Assembly (NCBI GenBank): GCA_036654375.1
Contig: JAVVSD010000001.1
Coordinates: forward strand, 1-64,000
Direction: 5' to 3'
From: RZYX01 sp036654375
GTDB lineage: Bacteria; Bacillota; Clostridia; Oscillospirales; Acutalibacteraceae
Length of the DNA: 64,000 bases
Shown here: positions 37,772 through 45,319 of the stretch, piece after piece
How positions within the stretch are numbered: the first letter of the stretch is position 1
Layout: each line of letters begins with the position of its first letter
Notes under the pieces: generated by a model
Told to the model about the DNA's origin: nothing
Databases searched by the model: none
Seen by the model: the letters and a program-made list of their open reading frames with translations, nothing else
Translations under genes and position numbers: made by a program

Positions 37772-37800
37772 ATAATATCATTATTTTACAGTAATGTCAA
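37772..37800 (-). promoter_or_regulatory. consensus sigma-A promoter of the structured RNA
   Basis: On the minus strand a perfect TTGACA (37795-37800), a 17-nt spacer and TATTAT (37772-37777). The expected start of transcription is near 37765. Confidence 0.85.
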
Positions 37801-37857
37801 TATAATTTATTAACATTATTGTATTTTTTTGTTATTATTTTATATTCTACTTTTTTA

Positions 37858-37886
37858 TTGACTAACATTGCCATAAAGGGTAAAAT
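37858..37886 (+). promoter_or_regulatory. sigma-A promoter of the DUF1292 gene
   Basis: TTGACT (37858-37863), 17-nt spacer, TAAAAT (37881-37886), 50 nt before the start codon. It is divergent from the promoter of the structured RNA, with about 60 nt between them. Confidence 0.75.
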
Positions 37887-37936
37887 ATTATCATAGCTTA
37901 AAAAGAATTTTTTTATAAGACAAGGAGATATTATAT

Positions 37937-38233
37937 ATGGAGAACGAATACAATCCTGATATTGTTACTGTCATTGATGAAGATGGCAATCAGCACACTT
38001 TTGAAGAACTTGATAGAATTGAAACTGATGATGGTAAATATGTTGCACTTCTCCCTATTTATGAAAATAGCGAAGACATACTCGATTCAGATGGAGAGCT
38101 TATTATACTAAAAGTTCTTGAAGAAGACGGTGAATCTTTTCTTACTGCTATTGAGGATAATAAAGAGTTTGACGAGATAGGAAAAATATTTCAAGATAGA
38201 CTTGATGAAATATTTGAAATAATAGAAGAATAA
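37937..38233 (+). CDS. DUF1292 protein (YrzB family)
   Basis: A 98-residue, very acidic protein. The DUF1292 pattern is plain: VTVIDEDGNQHTFEELDRIE, then YVALLPIYE, ELIILKVLEEDGE and a C-terminal acidic helix. The function of this common Firmicutes family is unknown. Start ATG 37937 has AAGGAG. Its stop codon directly abuts the first paired base of the 6S-like RNA. Confidence 0.85.
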   Translation: MENEYNPDIVTVIDEDGNQHTFEELDRIETDDGKYVALLPIYENSEDILDSDGELIILKVLEEDGESFLTAIEDNKEFDEIGKIFQDRLDEIFEIIEE

Positions 38234-38426
38234 CAAAATCACCCCTACCGAGTTCGATAAATTCGGTTCAAATTAACCCAACACGTTATTTTAGGGAGCT
38301 TTGTTCCGGCTGTGGACTGCAGACCTCCCGGCTTTGCCGGAAGTAGGGAGCACGAAGCTGAAGGGCTGGCACCCACCTGCTTAAGTGCAGGTTAATATCG
38401 ACCGCGTCCGGCTTGGTGGGGTTTTG
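38234..38426 (+). ncRNA. ssrS: probable 6S RNA
   Basis: A 193-nt structured segment with no coding frame. It folds as one long rod: closing stem CAAAA..CCCC (38234-38245) with GGGGTTTTG (38418-38426); a large central bubble whose 3' side holds a small hairpin ACCTGC/GCAGGT (38375-38392); an apical arm with AGCTTTGT/ACGAAGCT (38297-38304 / 38352-38359) and a CCGGC/GCCGG tip (38328-38340). Length, single-rod shape, central bubble and 3'-side hairpin are those of 6S RNA, which mimics an open promoter and holds the sigma-A polymerase. Sequence identity to known 6S RNAs could not be tested. Confidence 0.6.
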
Positions 38427-38437
38427 TTACAATCGAT

Positions 38438-38471
38438 GAACGCCTGATTTAATATCAGGCGTTCATTTTTT
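38438..38471 (+). terminator. terminator after the 6S-like RNA
   Basis: A perfect 11-bp stem (38438-38448 / 38454-38464), 5-nt loop, then six T (38466-38471). Confidence 0.88.
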
Positions 38472-38507
38472 ACTTGTTAATAAAATACATCTAATCTATT
38501 TGCATTT

Positions 38508-38891
38508 TTGGTAATACTTTTAATATTGGGAAGTGATAATATTAAAAAAGTTATAAATTTTGCGTTTGGTATAATCGTTGGGTTTATTAACAGTCTGCTT
38601 GGTGCTGGTGGAGGCATGATTGCCGTTCCGCTTTTAAAAAGGTCCCAACTCTCTCAAAATGAAGCGCACGCAAGTGCTGTTGCTGTTATTTTGCCACTAA
38701 CAGTTATTAGTGCCGTATTATATCTTTATAAAGGTTATGTTGATATAAGTGATTCACTACCTTTTATTGTATACGGAGTATTTGGATCAATTGTTGGTGC
38801 TGTTGTGCTTAAAAAAGTACCATCAACATTGTTAAAACGCATTTTTGGAGTTTTTATGATTTATGCAGGAATAAGGATGTTTTTTAAATGA
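38508..38891 (+). CDS. half-size TauE/SafE family transporter, first half
   Basis: 127 residues or slightly fewer with about four membrane helices. The TauE/SafE motif GFINSLLGAGGGMIAVPLL lies near the start. Full-length family members (about 250 residues) have two such repeats in one chain; here each repeat is its own gene. The start is uncertain: the first possible codon is TTG 38508, with no good ribosome site; a start a few codons later is possible. It overlaps the next gene by 4 nt. Substrate unknown (sulfite, sulfoacetate or other small anions in the family). Confidence 0.7.
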   Translation: MVILLILGSDNIKKVINFAFGIIVGFINSLLGAGGGMIAVPLLKRSQLSQNEAHASAVAVILPLTVISAVLYLYKGYVDISDSLPFIVYGVFGSIVGAVVLKKVPSTLLKRIFGVFMIYAGIRMFFK

Positions 38892-39265
38892 ATATAGTTG
38901 CTGGATTTTTGTCAGGAGCAGCTGGGGCAATGGGGCTTGGTGGCGGAAGCTTTCTTTTGCTTTATCTTACGCTTATTATGTCTGTGCCACAACTAAAGGC
39001 ACAGGGTATTAACCTTATATTTTTTATTCCATGTGCTTTGGTATCAATATTATTACACAATAAAAACAAGCTAATAAGATGGGATGTGGTTATATCCGTA
39101 GCACTTGGAGGCTTGATTGGAGTTTGTATTGGACAATTTGTTTTATCTATTATTGGCACACATTTATTAAGCAAATTTTTTGGTGGCTTTCTTTTGATTT
39201 TTGGTCTGATTGAACTCTTTTCAAAAAAAGAAAATAATAATAAAGCTAACAACAATCCCCCTTAA
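38888..39265 (+). CDS. half-size TauE/SafE family transporter, second half
   Basis: 125 residues, about four membrane helices. It carries the matching repeat GFLSGAAGAMGLGGGSFLLLYL at its start and ends in a polar tail (KKENNNKANNN). ATG 38888 overlaps the TGA of the first half (ATGA), so the two are translationally coupled and in different frames. They probably form a heterodimer equal to one complete transporter. Confidence 0.75.
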   Translation: MNIVAGFLSGAAGAMGLGGGSFLLLYLTLIMSVPQLKAQGINLIFFIPCALVSILLHNKNKLIRWDVVISVALGGLIGVCIGQFVLSIIGTHLLSKFFGGFLLIFGLIELFSKKENNNKANNNPP

Positions 39266-39296
39266 CTCTTTACAGAAGTTAAGGGGGAGTTTTTTA
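39257..39296 (+). terminator. terminator of the TauE/SafE pair
   Basis: An 11-bp stem CCCCCTTAACT/AGTTAAGGGGG (39257-39267 / 39277-39287) followed by a T-rich run; the stop codon of the second gene lies inside the 5' arm. Confidence 0.85.
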
Positions 39297-39821
39297 TTTA
39301 AATAGGTTGTTGCCCTTTGAGTCAATCGCAACTATAAGAGGAAAATCAACAAATTCAAGACGCTTGATTGATTCGCACCCTAAATCCTCAAACGCTATTA
39401 CTTCGCACTTGCTTATGCACTTTGAGGCAAGCGCTCCAGCACCTCCAATTGCACACATATAAATAGCATTATTACGCACTATTGCACTACAAACATCATC
39501 TGACCGCTTACCCTTACCAATCATTGCTACAAGGCCCATATCCAACAGCCTTGGAGCATAAGGATCCATTCTTGAAGATGTTGTTGGACCGCAGCTTCCA
39601 ATCGCCATTCCATCTGGAGCCGGTGTTGGACCACAGTAATATATTACTGACCCATTAATTTGAAAAGGCAATTTCTCATTGTTCTTAATTAATGCAGATA
39701 TTCTCTTGTGTGCTGCATCTCTTGCAGTGTAAACAGTGCCTGAAAGCAAAACCCTATCCCCTGCACTTATGAACGGTATTGCCTCTTTAAAGTCGTCTGT
39801 ATTTAATTTGAACTCTGTCAT
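39294..39821 (-). CDS. fumarate hydratase class I / L(+)-tartrate dehydratase, beta subunit
   Basis: A 175-residue C-terminal (swivelling) subunit of iron-sulfur hydro-lyases that add water to fumarate or remove it from tartrate. Motifs: VLLSGTVYTARDAAHKRI, YYCGPTPAPDGMAIGSCGPTTSSRMD and MIGKGKRSDDV. The alpha subunit that carries the 4Fe-4S cluster is not adjacent, although the two are normally a pair; it must be elsewhere if the enzyme works. The ribosome site GAGGTG is 12 nt from the ATG. Confidence 0.9.
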   Translation of the reverse strand: MTEFKLNTDDFKEAIPFISAGDRVLLSGTVYTARDAAHKRISALIKNNEKLPFQINGSVIYYCGPTPAPDGMAIGSCGPTTSSRMDPYAPRLLDMGLVAMIGKGKRSDDVCSAIVRNNAIYMCAIGGAGALASKCISKCEVIAFEDLGCESIKRLEFVDFPLIVAIDSKGNNLFK

Positions 39822-39843
39822 TATTTCAGTTGCACCTCAAAAT

Positions 39844-41457
39844 TTATTTGTTTTTACTCATCTTAATTTTTACTTTACCAAACCTTGTCTTTCCACTGTG
39901 GTCATCAACTGCTTTATATAATCCTTTTGGGTCAACCATCATTGGCTCCTCAATTTCATAATTTACTTTTTTTGAAGTGACTGTGGCAACCCCAATTTCA
40001 CTTACGCTTGCATTTTTATCAGCTATTTGATTATTGATTAATTCACTTGTATCTGAGCTTGCATACTCATTAACAATATCACTAAATTGCTGATCGGTAT
40101 TATGCTTTAGAAAATTATTTCCATTCCCAGAATCGTCAAACTGAAACAGTTCAGAATAATCCATTCCTGTCTGAAGGGGTGGAAACGATTCTTGGTTATC
40201 ATCAGGCGAAAGTGGCTGTGAACCCAAAGCATCATCTAATTGAGCCGGTTCATTGTTACTTTTAAGATTGAAATTTTCATCAAATATCAGCGACGAGTTG
40301 AGTGGCTGTTCAAGCGGAATATCCATTCTGAAATTGCCAATTGGTGCAGAAGAGATAAAGTTAGCTTCATCCTTTGCTTCTTCCGTTAAGCTTTCATCCA
40401 TTGGAATTTCTGATGCAACTTCCTGTGTGGGTTCTTGTAAAACTGTGTCACTATCACTTGTATACTCGCCTATAAGTTCATTCACATCAGTTTCAGCTAA
40501 ATTAGTATCGTCATTCTGATAAGTTGAATAATCATTTTCGCACTCAATTTCATTATTTTGTTCTTGCGGTTGGACAGTTACATCATTTGAAGAAGTTTCA
40601 TTAATGCTATTATCAGTTTGAACTTCATCAGCATTGGCATTACCACTAATCATTGATTCAAACTTCTTTATGTAGCTACTCATGTCCTTTGATTCTTCTG
40701 CCGTGTATTTGGAAGAATCAGTACAGTTAAAATCATTCACTTGTTCTTCATGATTATTAATATACATATTAATATCCCCATCATATGTATCACTTGTTTC
40801 CTCAGCATCGTTGTCCTGAAGTTCTTTTGTGACAGACATTAAATTATTTGTAAGATGCTTAATATCTTCTGTTAACTTGAAAACAATTTCTGAAAATCCA
40901 GCAGAAATATTGCTTATATAAAGTGAAAAGTCTGCAAAATTCTCTGATGCCTGTTCAATAGAGCATTGTGTTCCCTTTGATATTTGTTCTGCTTTTTGCC
41001 TTGCGTCATCTAAAATACTTTCAGAATTGATATAAGCGTCCATAATTATAGACTCAAATTGCTTTTCATTTGCCTTATATTTTTCACATTCACTATTTAA
41101 CTCTTGTGACTTGATTTTTAGCATTTCATTTTCTTCTGACAATATTTTTAGTTTGTCTGAACAGTCAGAAACCATTTCATTGTCTGACAAATTGCAGACA
41201 GGGCTTTGCTCTGGTTTATTGTTAATCATAGAAATATATTGTGAATTTTCAAGACTTAATTCATCAGCTATATTCTTATATTCTAAAAGCTGAGTTTCAA
41301 GCTCGTTGATTTTTTTAAATGCGTTTGAAAGCTCACACGCATTTTCCGTCAACTTGTTTTTTTGTTCCTCATACTGCTTTTTGATATCTTCAATATAATT
41401 TAGGACGTCTTCTTTATTAAAGCCCGCAACTGAACTTCTAAATACTACATCATTCAT
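39844..41457 (-). CDS. DivIVA-like coiled-coil protein with long acidic tail
   Basis: A 537-residue protein. The N-terminus (FRSSVAGFNKEDVLNYIEDIKKQYEEQ) matches the membrane-binding start of DivIVA-type proteins, followed by a coiled coil to about residue 120 and a second helical segment at about 130-215. Residues about 220-500 are acidic, Asn/Ser/Gln-rich and low in complexity; the last 40 residues are basic. DivIVA proteins mark curved membrane at poles and septa; this one may be a cell-shape or polarity protein, but that is inference. I start at ATG 41457 (MNDVVFRSS), preceded by GAGGGG. Confidence 0.65.
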   Translation of the reverse strand: MNDVVFRSSVAGFNKEDVLNYIEDIKKQYEEQKNKLTENACELSNAFKKINELETQLLEYKNIADELSLENSQYISMINNKPEQSPVCNLSDNEMVSDCSDKLKILSEENEMLKIKSQELNSECEKYKANEKQFESIIMDAYINSESILDDARQKAEQISKGTQCSIEQASENFADFSLYISNISAGFSEIVFKLTEDIKHLTNNLMSVTKELQDNDAEETSDTYDGDINMYINNHEEQVNDFNCTDSSKYTAEESKDMSSYIKKFESMISGNANADEVQTDNSINETSSNDVTVQPQEQNNEIECENDYSTYQNDDTNLAETDVNELIGEYTSDSDTVLQEPTQEVASEIPMDESLTEEAKDEANFISSAPIGNFRMDIPLEQPLNSSLIFDENFNLKSNNEPAQLDDALGSQPLSPDDNQESFPPLQTGMDYSELFQFDDSGNGNNFLKHNTDQQFSDIVNEYASSDTSELINNQIADKNASVSEIGVATVTSKKVNYEIEEPMMVDPKGLYKAVDDHSGKTRFGKVKIKMSKNK

Positions 41458-41591
41458 TTTCCGTCCGCCCCTCAATTGTTTGTTTTAGTTCTATAATATA
41501 TGAATAATATTATACCAGTATTATGTTTTAAAAACAACTATATAGCATAGTGTTAACAAAAAATTCGTAGTTTTTTAATTATACAAAAAAT

Positions 41592-41617
41592 AGAGGCAGG
41601 TATTAATACCCGCCTCT
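41592..41617 (-). terminator. terminator of the alpha/beta hydrolase gene
   Basis: A 13-bp stem (41592-41604 / 41605-41617, with a G-U pair on the minus strand and the tip unpaired), then TTTTTT on the minus strand (41585-41590). Confidence 0.85.
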
Positions 41618-41630
41618 TAAAGCAACTGAA

Positions 41631-42569
41631 TTATTCCATTATTGCATTATCAATCCAATTTAATATATCTTCAAATACTTCTTCGTTGTTCATCTCGTTA
41701 AGTATTTCGTGTCTACCGTTCATATAAATCTTTTCGGTAACCATATGACCCGTTTGTCTAAGCTTGTAAATAACATTCTGAACTCCTTTGCCATATCCTC
41801 CAACTGGATCCATTCCTCCTGAAGTTACGAGAATTGGGAATGTAATTGGAAGCCTTTCATACCAGCTATTGCCTGAAACTTCATTAAGTAATGAAAATAA
41901 ATCTCTGTATCCAAGAGCAGTAAAAAGAAAGCCACATTTGTCATCTGCAATATACTTATCAACAATATCCTGTCTTCTTGTGAGCCAATCAAAGTTTGTA
42001 CGCTTTTCACACATTTTGTTAAACCCAGTAAATGCCATTGCGTCAAGCTCTTTGCTTGGATAGTGTGCTCCCTTTATCTTAACAAGCAGTTCTGCAAGTT
42101 TGATTGCAATTGGTGCAGCTGGGTTCTTTGCCGCTGTTCCACAATATATTGCTGCAGAAAGTGCGTCACCAAATTTGGCAGAAAACTTTCTTGCTATAAA
42201 CGACCCCATGCTGTGTCCAAAAAATATGTATGGCAAGTTTGGGTATTTTTGAATAGCTATATCTTGAAGTTTTTTGCAATCATCAATAAAGGTTTCTCCA
42301 GCATAATTTCGTTCTCCAAAATAACCAAGTTCACAATTAGGTATTACAGATTTCCCATGTCCAATATGGTCGTCTGCAAAAACTGCATATCCATTTTCTG
42401 CAAGATACAATCCAAAATCATCATATCTTTCAATATGTTCCGCCATACCATGTGCGATTTGAACAACGCCTTTAACCTTTGAGGATTTTGCGGGCACCCA
42501 TGACATTACATTTATATCTGTAAGTCCAGTTACTGATGGAAAAGCAAAGCTCTCTTTTACTATTTTCAT
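41631..42569 (-). CDS. alpha/beta hydrolase (monoacylglycerol lipase/lysophospholipase type)
   Basis: A 312-residue serine hydrolase. The oxyanion-hole motif is VQIAHGMAEHIERY, the nucleophile elbow GHSMGSF (about residue 119), with the catalytic Asp in GGMDPVGG and His in NGRHEILNE. This matches the PldB/monoglyceride lipase group, cleaving acyl esters of glycerol or lysophospholipids. No signal peptide, so cytoplasmic. Start ATG 42569 has AGGAGG. Monocistronic. Confidence 0.9.
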   Translation of the reverse strand: MKIVKESFAFPSVTGLTDINVMSWVPAKSSKVKGVVQIAHGMAEHIERYDDFGLYLAENGYAVFADDHIGHGKSVIPNCELGYFGERNYAGETFIDDCKKLQDIAIQKYPNLPYIFFGHSMGSFIARKFSAKFGDALSAAIYCGTAAKNPAAPIAIKLAELLVKIKGAHYPSKELDAMAFTGFNKMCEKRTNFDWLTRRQDIVDKYIADDKCGFLFTALGYRDLFSLLNEVSGNSWYERLPITFPILVTSGGMDPVGGYGKGVQNVIYKLRQTGHMVTEKIYMNGRHEILNEMNNEEVFEDILNWIDNAIME

Positions 42570-42814
42570 TCAAATACCTCCTAAATAAACTTAAGTCAGA
42601 TTCAATTATACTATAGAAATTAATAAAATAAAGAGTTTTCAGTAATTTTATATAAAAAATTTAAATTTTTTTGTCAATTTAATGCGTTATAAGAAAAAAT
42701 TTTTCAATATTCCGTATTAACATTATAATTTTATTGTTATTTAATATAATATTAGTGCGTGAATATGATTCACAAGCCTTAAAGTGTACAAACATTGACC
42801 AAGGAGGAAAGATA

Positions 42815-43084
42815 GTGTCGGAAGATATACAGTACAATTGCGAATTTGAAGGATACAAGCTTACTTATTATCTTACTTATTCTTGTTATCTGAATGGATT
42901 CGGAGTTGGAATAAAAAGCTGGAAAGATGGACTTGTAAAATCCGCTGAATGCTACAACATTACAAATACCAAACAAGATGCATTAGATTTTCTTAGATTT
43001 TTAACAAGAACTGCAACCTTTCCAGTTACCTTAAATAATATGGTTGAAGATTGGTTATATGATAAATTTAGTCAAACTAATTGA
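42815..43084 (+). CDS. small DUF6514-like protein
   Basis: 89 residues from GTG 42815, chosen because AAGGAGGA (42801-42808) lies 6 nt upstream; the longer frame to 42734 has no site. The pattern LTYYLTYSCYLNGFGVGIKSW, then DALDFLRFLTRTATFPVTLNNMVEDWL is that of the DUF6514 family, as I recall it; function unknown. It precedes coaX by 74 nt on the same strand. Confidence 0.65.
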   Translation: MSEDIQYNCEFEGYKLTYYLTYSCYLNGFGVGIKSWKDGLVKSAECYNITNTKQDALDFLRFLTRTATFPVTLNNMVEDWLYDKFSQTN

Positions 43085-43158
43085 TTTTTAACTATCAATA
43101 CTATATAATATGTTTTATCAATTTTAACTGTATTATTTTATTTGAGGAGGCACACAAA

Positions 43159-43926
43159 TTGATTTTGGTTTTGGATGCGGGAAATACAAATATTACTTTA
43201 GGCGCATATGTTAAAGAAAAGCTCTTATTTGTTTCTCGTTTAGCTACTGACCACTCCAGAACAGAAGACCAATTTGCAATCGATATTAATAACATCTTTG
43301 GACTTAACAACTGCAAGCCCGTTGAGTTTACAGGTGCAGTATTAAGCTCGGTTGTCCCAGAAATTACACTTGCTCTTAAGCATGCAGTAAAAAAAGTTAC
43401 TGGTCATAGCCCTATTGTTGTTGGACCTGGAATTAAAACGGGACTTGATATCCGCGTTGAGAGTCCTGCTTATTTAGGTGCAGACCTTGTTGCCGGTGCC
43501 ATTGCTGCAATTTCTCAATACCCTCTACCTTGTCTTATTATGGACTTAGGTACTGCTACTAAAATAAGCGTTATTGATGCTTCTGGTGCTTATCGTGGTT
43601 GCACGATTTCTCCAGGAGTTGAAATCTCTGTCCAAGCACTGTCAAACTGTGCATCGCAATTACCACACATAAGCCTTGAGGCTCCTGACAGAGTTATTGG
43701 AACAAATAGTATTGATTGTATGCGTGCAGGTGTTGTTTATGGTACTGCCGATATGCTTGATGGACTCTGCCACAGGATTGAAAATGAACTTGGAGTGCCT
43801 GTTAAAACAATTGTTGCAACGGGTGGTATTGCCAAGGAAATAGTTTCCAACTGCGGACGGAACGTTATTTTAAATAATAATCTTCTACTTGAAGGGTTAA
43901 AATTAATATATGAGAAAAACTCATGA
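43159..43926 (+). CDS. coaX: type III pantothenate kinase
   Basis: Phosphorylates pantothenate, the first step of coenzyme A synthesis. 255 residues, typical. Phosphate-1 motif LDAGNTNITLG at the N-terminus, the pantothenate pocket SPAYLGADLVAGAIAA, MDLGTATKISVID, and VATGGIAK near the C-terminus. The start is TTG 43159 with GAGGAGG 8 nt upstream; the upstream in-frame extension is AT-rich leader. It is followed by an ECF S component. Confidence 0.94.
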   Translation: MILVLDAGNTNITLGAYVKEKLLFVSRLATDHSRTEDQFAIDINNIFGLNNCKPVEFTGAVLSSVVPEITLALKHAVKKVTGHSPIVVGPGIKTGLDIRVESPAYLGADLVAGAIAAISQYPLPCLIMDLGTATKISVIDASGAYRGCTISPGVEISVQALSNCASQLPHISLEAPDRVIGTNSIDCMRAGVVYGTADMLDGLCHRIENELGVPVKTIVATGGIAKEIVSNCGRNVILNNNLLLEGLKLIYEKNS

Positions 43927-43989
43927 TTTTTATTTGCTAAATTTTGCGTTGCATCCCTTTTGGGAGTAACAGCAAGGAGGTAATATAAA

Positions 43990-44649
43990 TTGTCAAATCA
44001 AAACAGCAAAAACCACAGCAAAATCCTTTTCCTAACACAATTTTCAATGCTATTAGCAATTGAAGCAATTGTGTGCTTCACGCCACTTGGGTCTTTACCA
44101 ATAGGTCCAATGGTTGCAACTCTGTCAGCATTACCTGTAATCGTGACCACCGTTATTCTTGGCACAAAGCCCGGTATGTTGATGGGATTATTCTTTGGTC
44201 TGTTCAGCTTTATTGTCTGGACATTCATGCCACCCAATCCCGCACTCGCCTTTGTTTTTACCCCATTTTACTCATTTGGGAAATTCAACGGTAGTTTTTG
44301 GAGCATTGTTATTTGTTTTGTCCCAAGAATACTTATTGGCGCAGTTACAGGTGTGTGTATCACAATGCTCACCAAATTAATGGGAGAGAAAAAGTCAAAA
44401 GCAAAGTTCGGTGCTATTTGTACTCTTTCAGGTGTTTTAGGAAGTCTTACAAACACTATTTTGGTACTTGGCGGAATTTATCTTTTCTTTGGGAAAAATT
44501 ATGCCACTGCTAATGGAATGGCGTATGAACTTTTACTTGGCGCCATTGGAACTGTTATTCTTACAAATGGTTTGCTTGAAGCAGTGCTTGGCGGAGTGTT
44601 TGGTGGTGCTATAAGCCCACTAAAGGACAGACTAAATAAAACAATCTAA
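43990..44649 (+). CDS. ECF transporter S component, probably for pantothenate
   Basis: A 219-residue membrane protein with about six helices, the substrate-binding S subunit of an energy-coupling-factor importer. It has the family start LFLTQFSMLLAIEAIVCFTPLGS and the LPVIVTTVILGTKPGMLMGL region. The energising EcfAAT genes are elsewhere, as usual for group II ECF systems. Being next to coaX supports pantothenate (PanT-type) as substrate, by inference. The start is TTG 43990 with AAGGAGG. Confidence 0.82.
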   Translation: MSNQNSKNHSKILFLTQFSMLLAIEAIVCFTPLGSLPIGPMVATLSALPVIVTTVILGTKPGMLMGLFFGLFSFIVWTFMPPNPALAFVFTPFYSFGKFNGSFWSIVICFVPRILIGAVTGVCITMLTKLMGEKKSKAKFGAICTLSGVLGSLTNTILVLGGIYLFFGKNYATANGMAYELLLGAIGTVILTNGLLEAVLGGVFGGAISPLKDRLNKTI

Positions 44650-44659
44650 TGATTTATCT

Positions 44660-44686
44660 AAGCACCTGCTTTGCGGGTGCTTTTTT
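44660..44686 (+). terminator. terminator of the coaX operon
   Basis: A 10-bp stem (44660-44669 / 44673-44682) with a TTT loop and six T. Confidence 0.85.
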
Positions 44687-44691
44687 AATTT

Positions 44692-44722
44692 AAAAGCCCT
44701 TGACTTCTAATCAAGGGCTTTT
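44692..44722. terminator. second hairpin, serving nrdR and/or the coaX operon
   Basis: A perfect 12-bp stem AAAAGCCCTTGA/TCAAGGGCTTTT (44692-44703 / 44711-44722), symmetrical and usable from either strand. It lies between converging genes. Confidence 0.75.
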
Positions 44723-44730
44723 ATACTTAT

Positions 44731-44769
44731 ACCTATTTAATTTTGAATTTTTACCTATTTAATTTTGAA
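44731..44769. repeat. short tandem repeat before nrdR's 3' end
   Basis: ACCTATTTAATTTTGAA occurs twice (44731-44747 and 44753-44769), a 22-bp tandem unit, just past the stop of nrdR. Confidence 0.7.
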
Positions 44770-44771
44770 CT

Positions 44772-45227
44772 TTATTTTTCCTGAATGAGCTTTGAAACCT
44801 CAGCCATAAAAGTGCTGATATCCTTAAACTGTCTGTAAACAGATGCAAATCTAACATAAGCAACTTCATCAATTTCTTTTAGCTTTTCCATTGCAAGCTC
44901 ACCAATTCGCTCTGATGTAACCTCTCTATCCAGAGAGTTCTGAAGTGATATTTCGATGTCGTCCACTGCTCTTTCAATAGTTTCAATTGATACAGGACGC
45001 TTTTCACAAGCCCGAAGCATTCCGTTGAAAAGTTTTAGCCTATCAAAAACTTCTCTTGATTTGTCCTTTTTAACAACAACAAGTGGTACACTTTCGATAA
45101 TTTCATAAGTAGTAAATCTTTTAGCACATTTTATACATTCTCTTCTTCGACGAATTCTTTCTCCTTCGTCAGTTGGTCTTGAATCAATTACTTTACTTTC
45201 CTCATAATTACAAAATGGGCATTTCAT
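44772..45227 (-). CDS. nrdR: transcriptional repressor NrdR
   Basis: A Zn-finger/ATP-cone repressor of ribonucleotide reductase genes, 151 residues. The N-terminal zinc ribbon MKCPFCNYEESKVIDSRP pairs with CIKCAKRFTTYE; the ATP cone starts VVVKKDKSREVFDRLKL. I start at ATG 45227 (MKCPFC), the family-typical start; the ribosome site is weak (GGATG). No nrd gene is adjacent. Confidence 0.94.
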   Translation of the reverse strand: MKCPFCNYEESKVIDSRPTDEGERIRRRRECIKCAKRFTTYEIIESVPLVVVKKDKSREVFDRLKLFNGMLRACEKRPVSIETIERAVDDIEISLQNSLDREVTSERIGELAMEKLKEIDEVAYVRFASVYRQFKDISTFMAEVSKLIQEK

Positions 45228-45319
45228 TTTTATCACATCCAAATATTTTTCTAATTTGCACATACCATTAAGGCTATTATACCATATATTGTATAATAAT
45301 TACAAGTAAAATTAAAACA

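Noticed and set aside
44731..44769. Tandem 22-bp repeat as a CRISPR or iteron array
   Set aside because: Only two units, AT-rich, no spacers, no cas or replication genes nearby; probably a local duplication.
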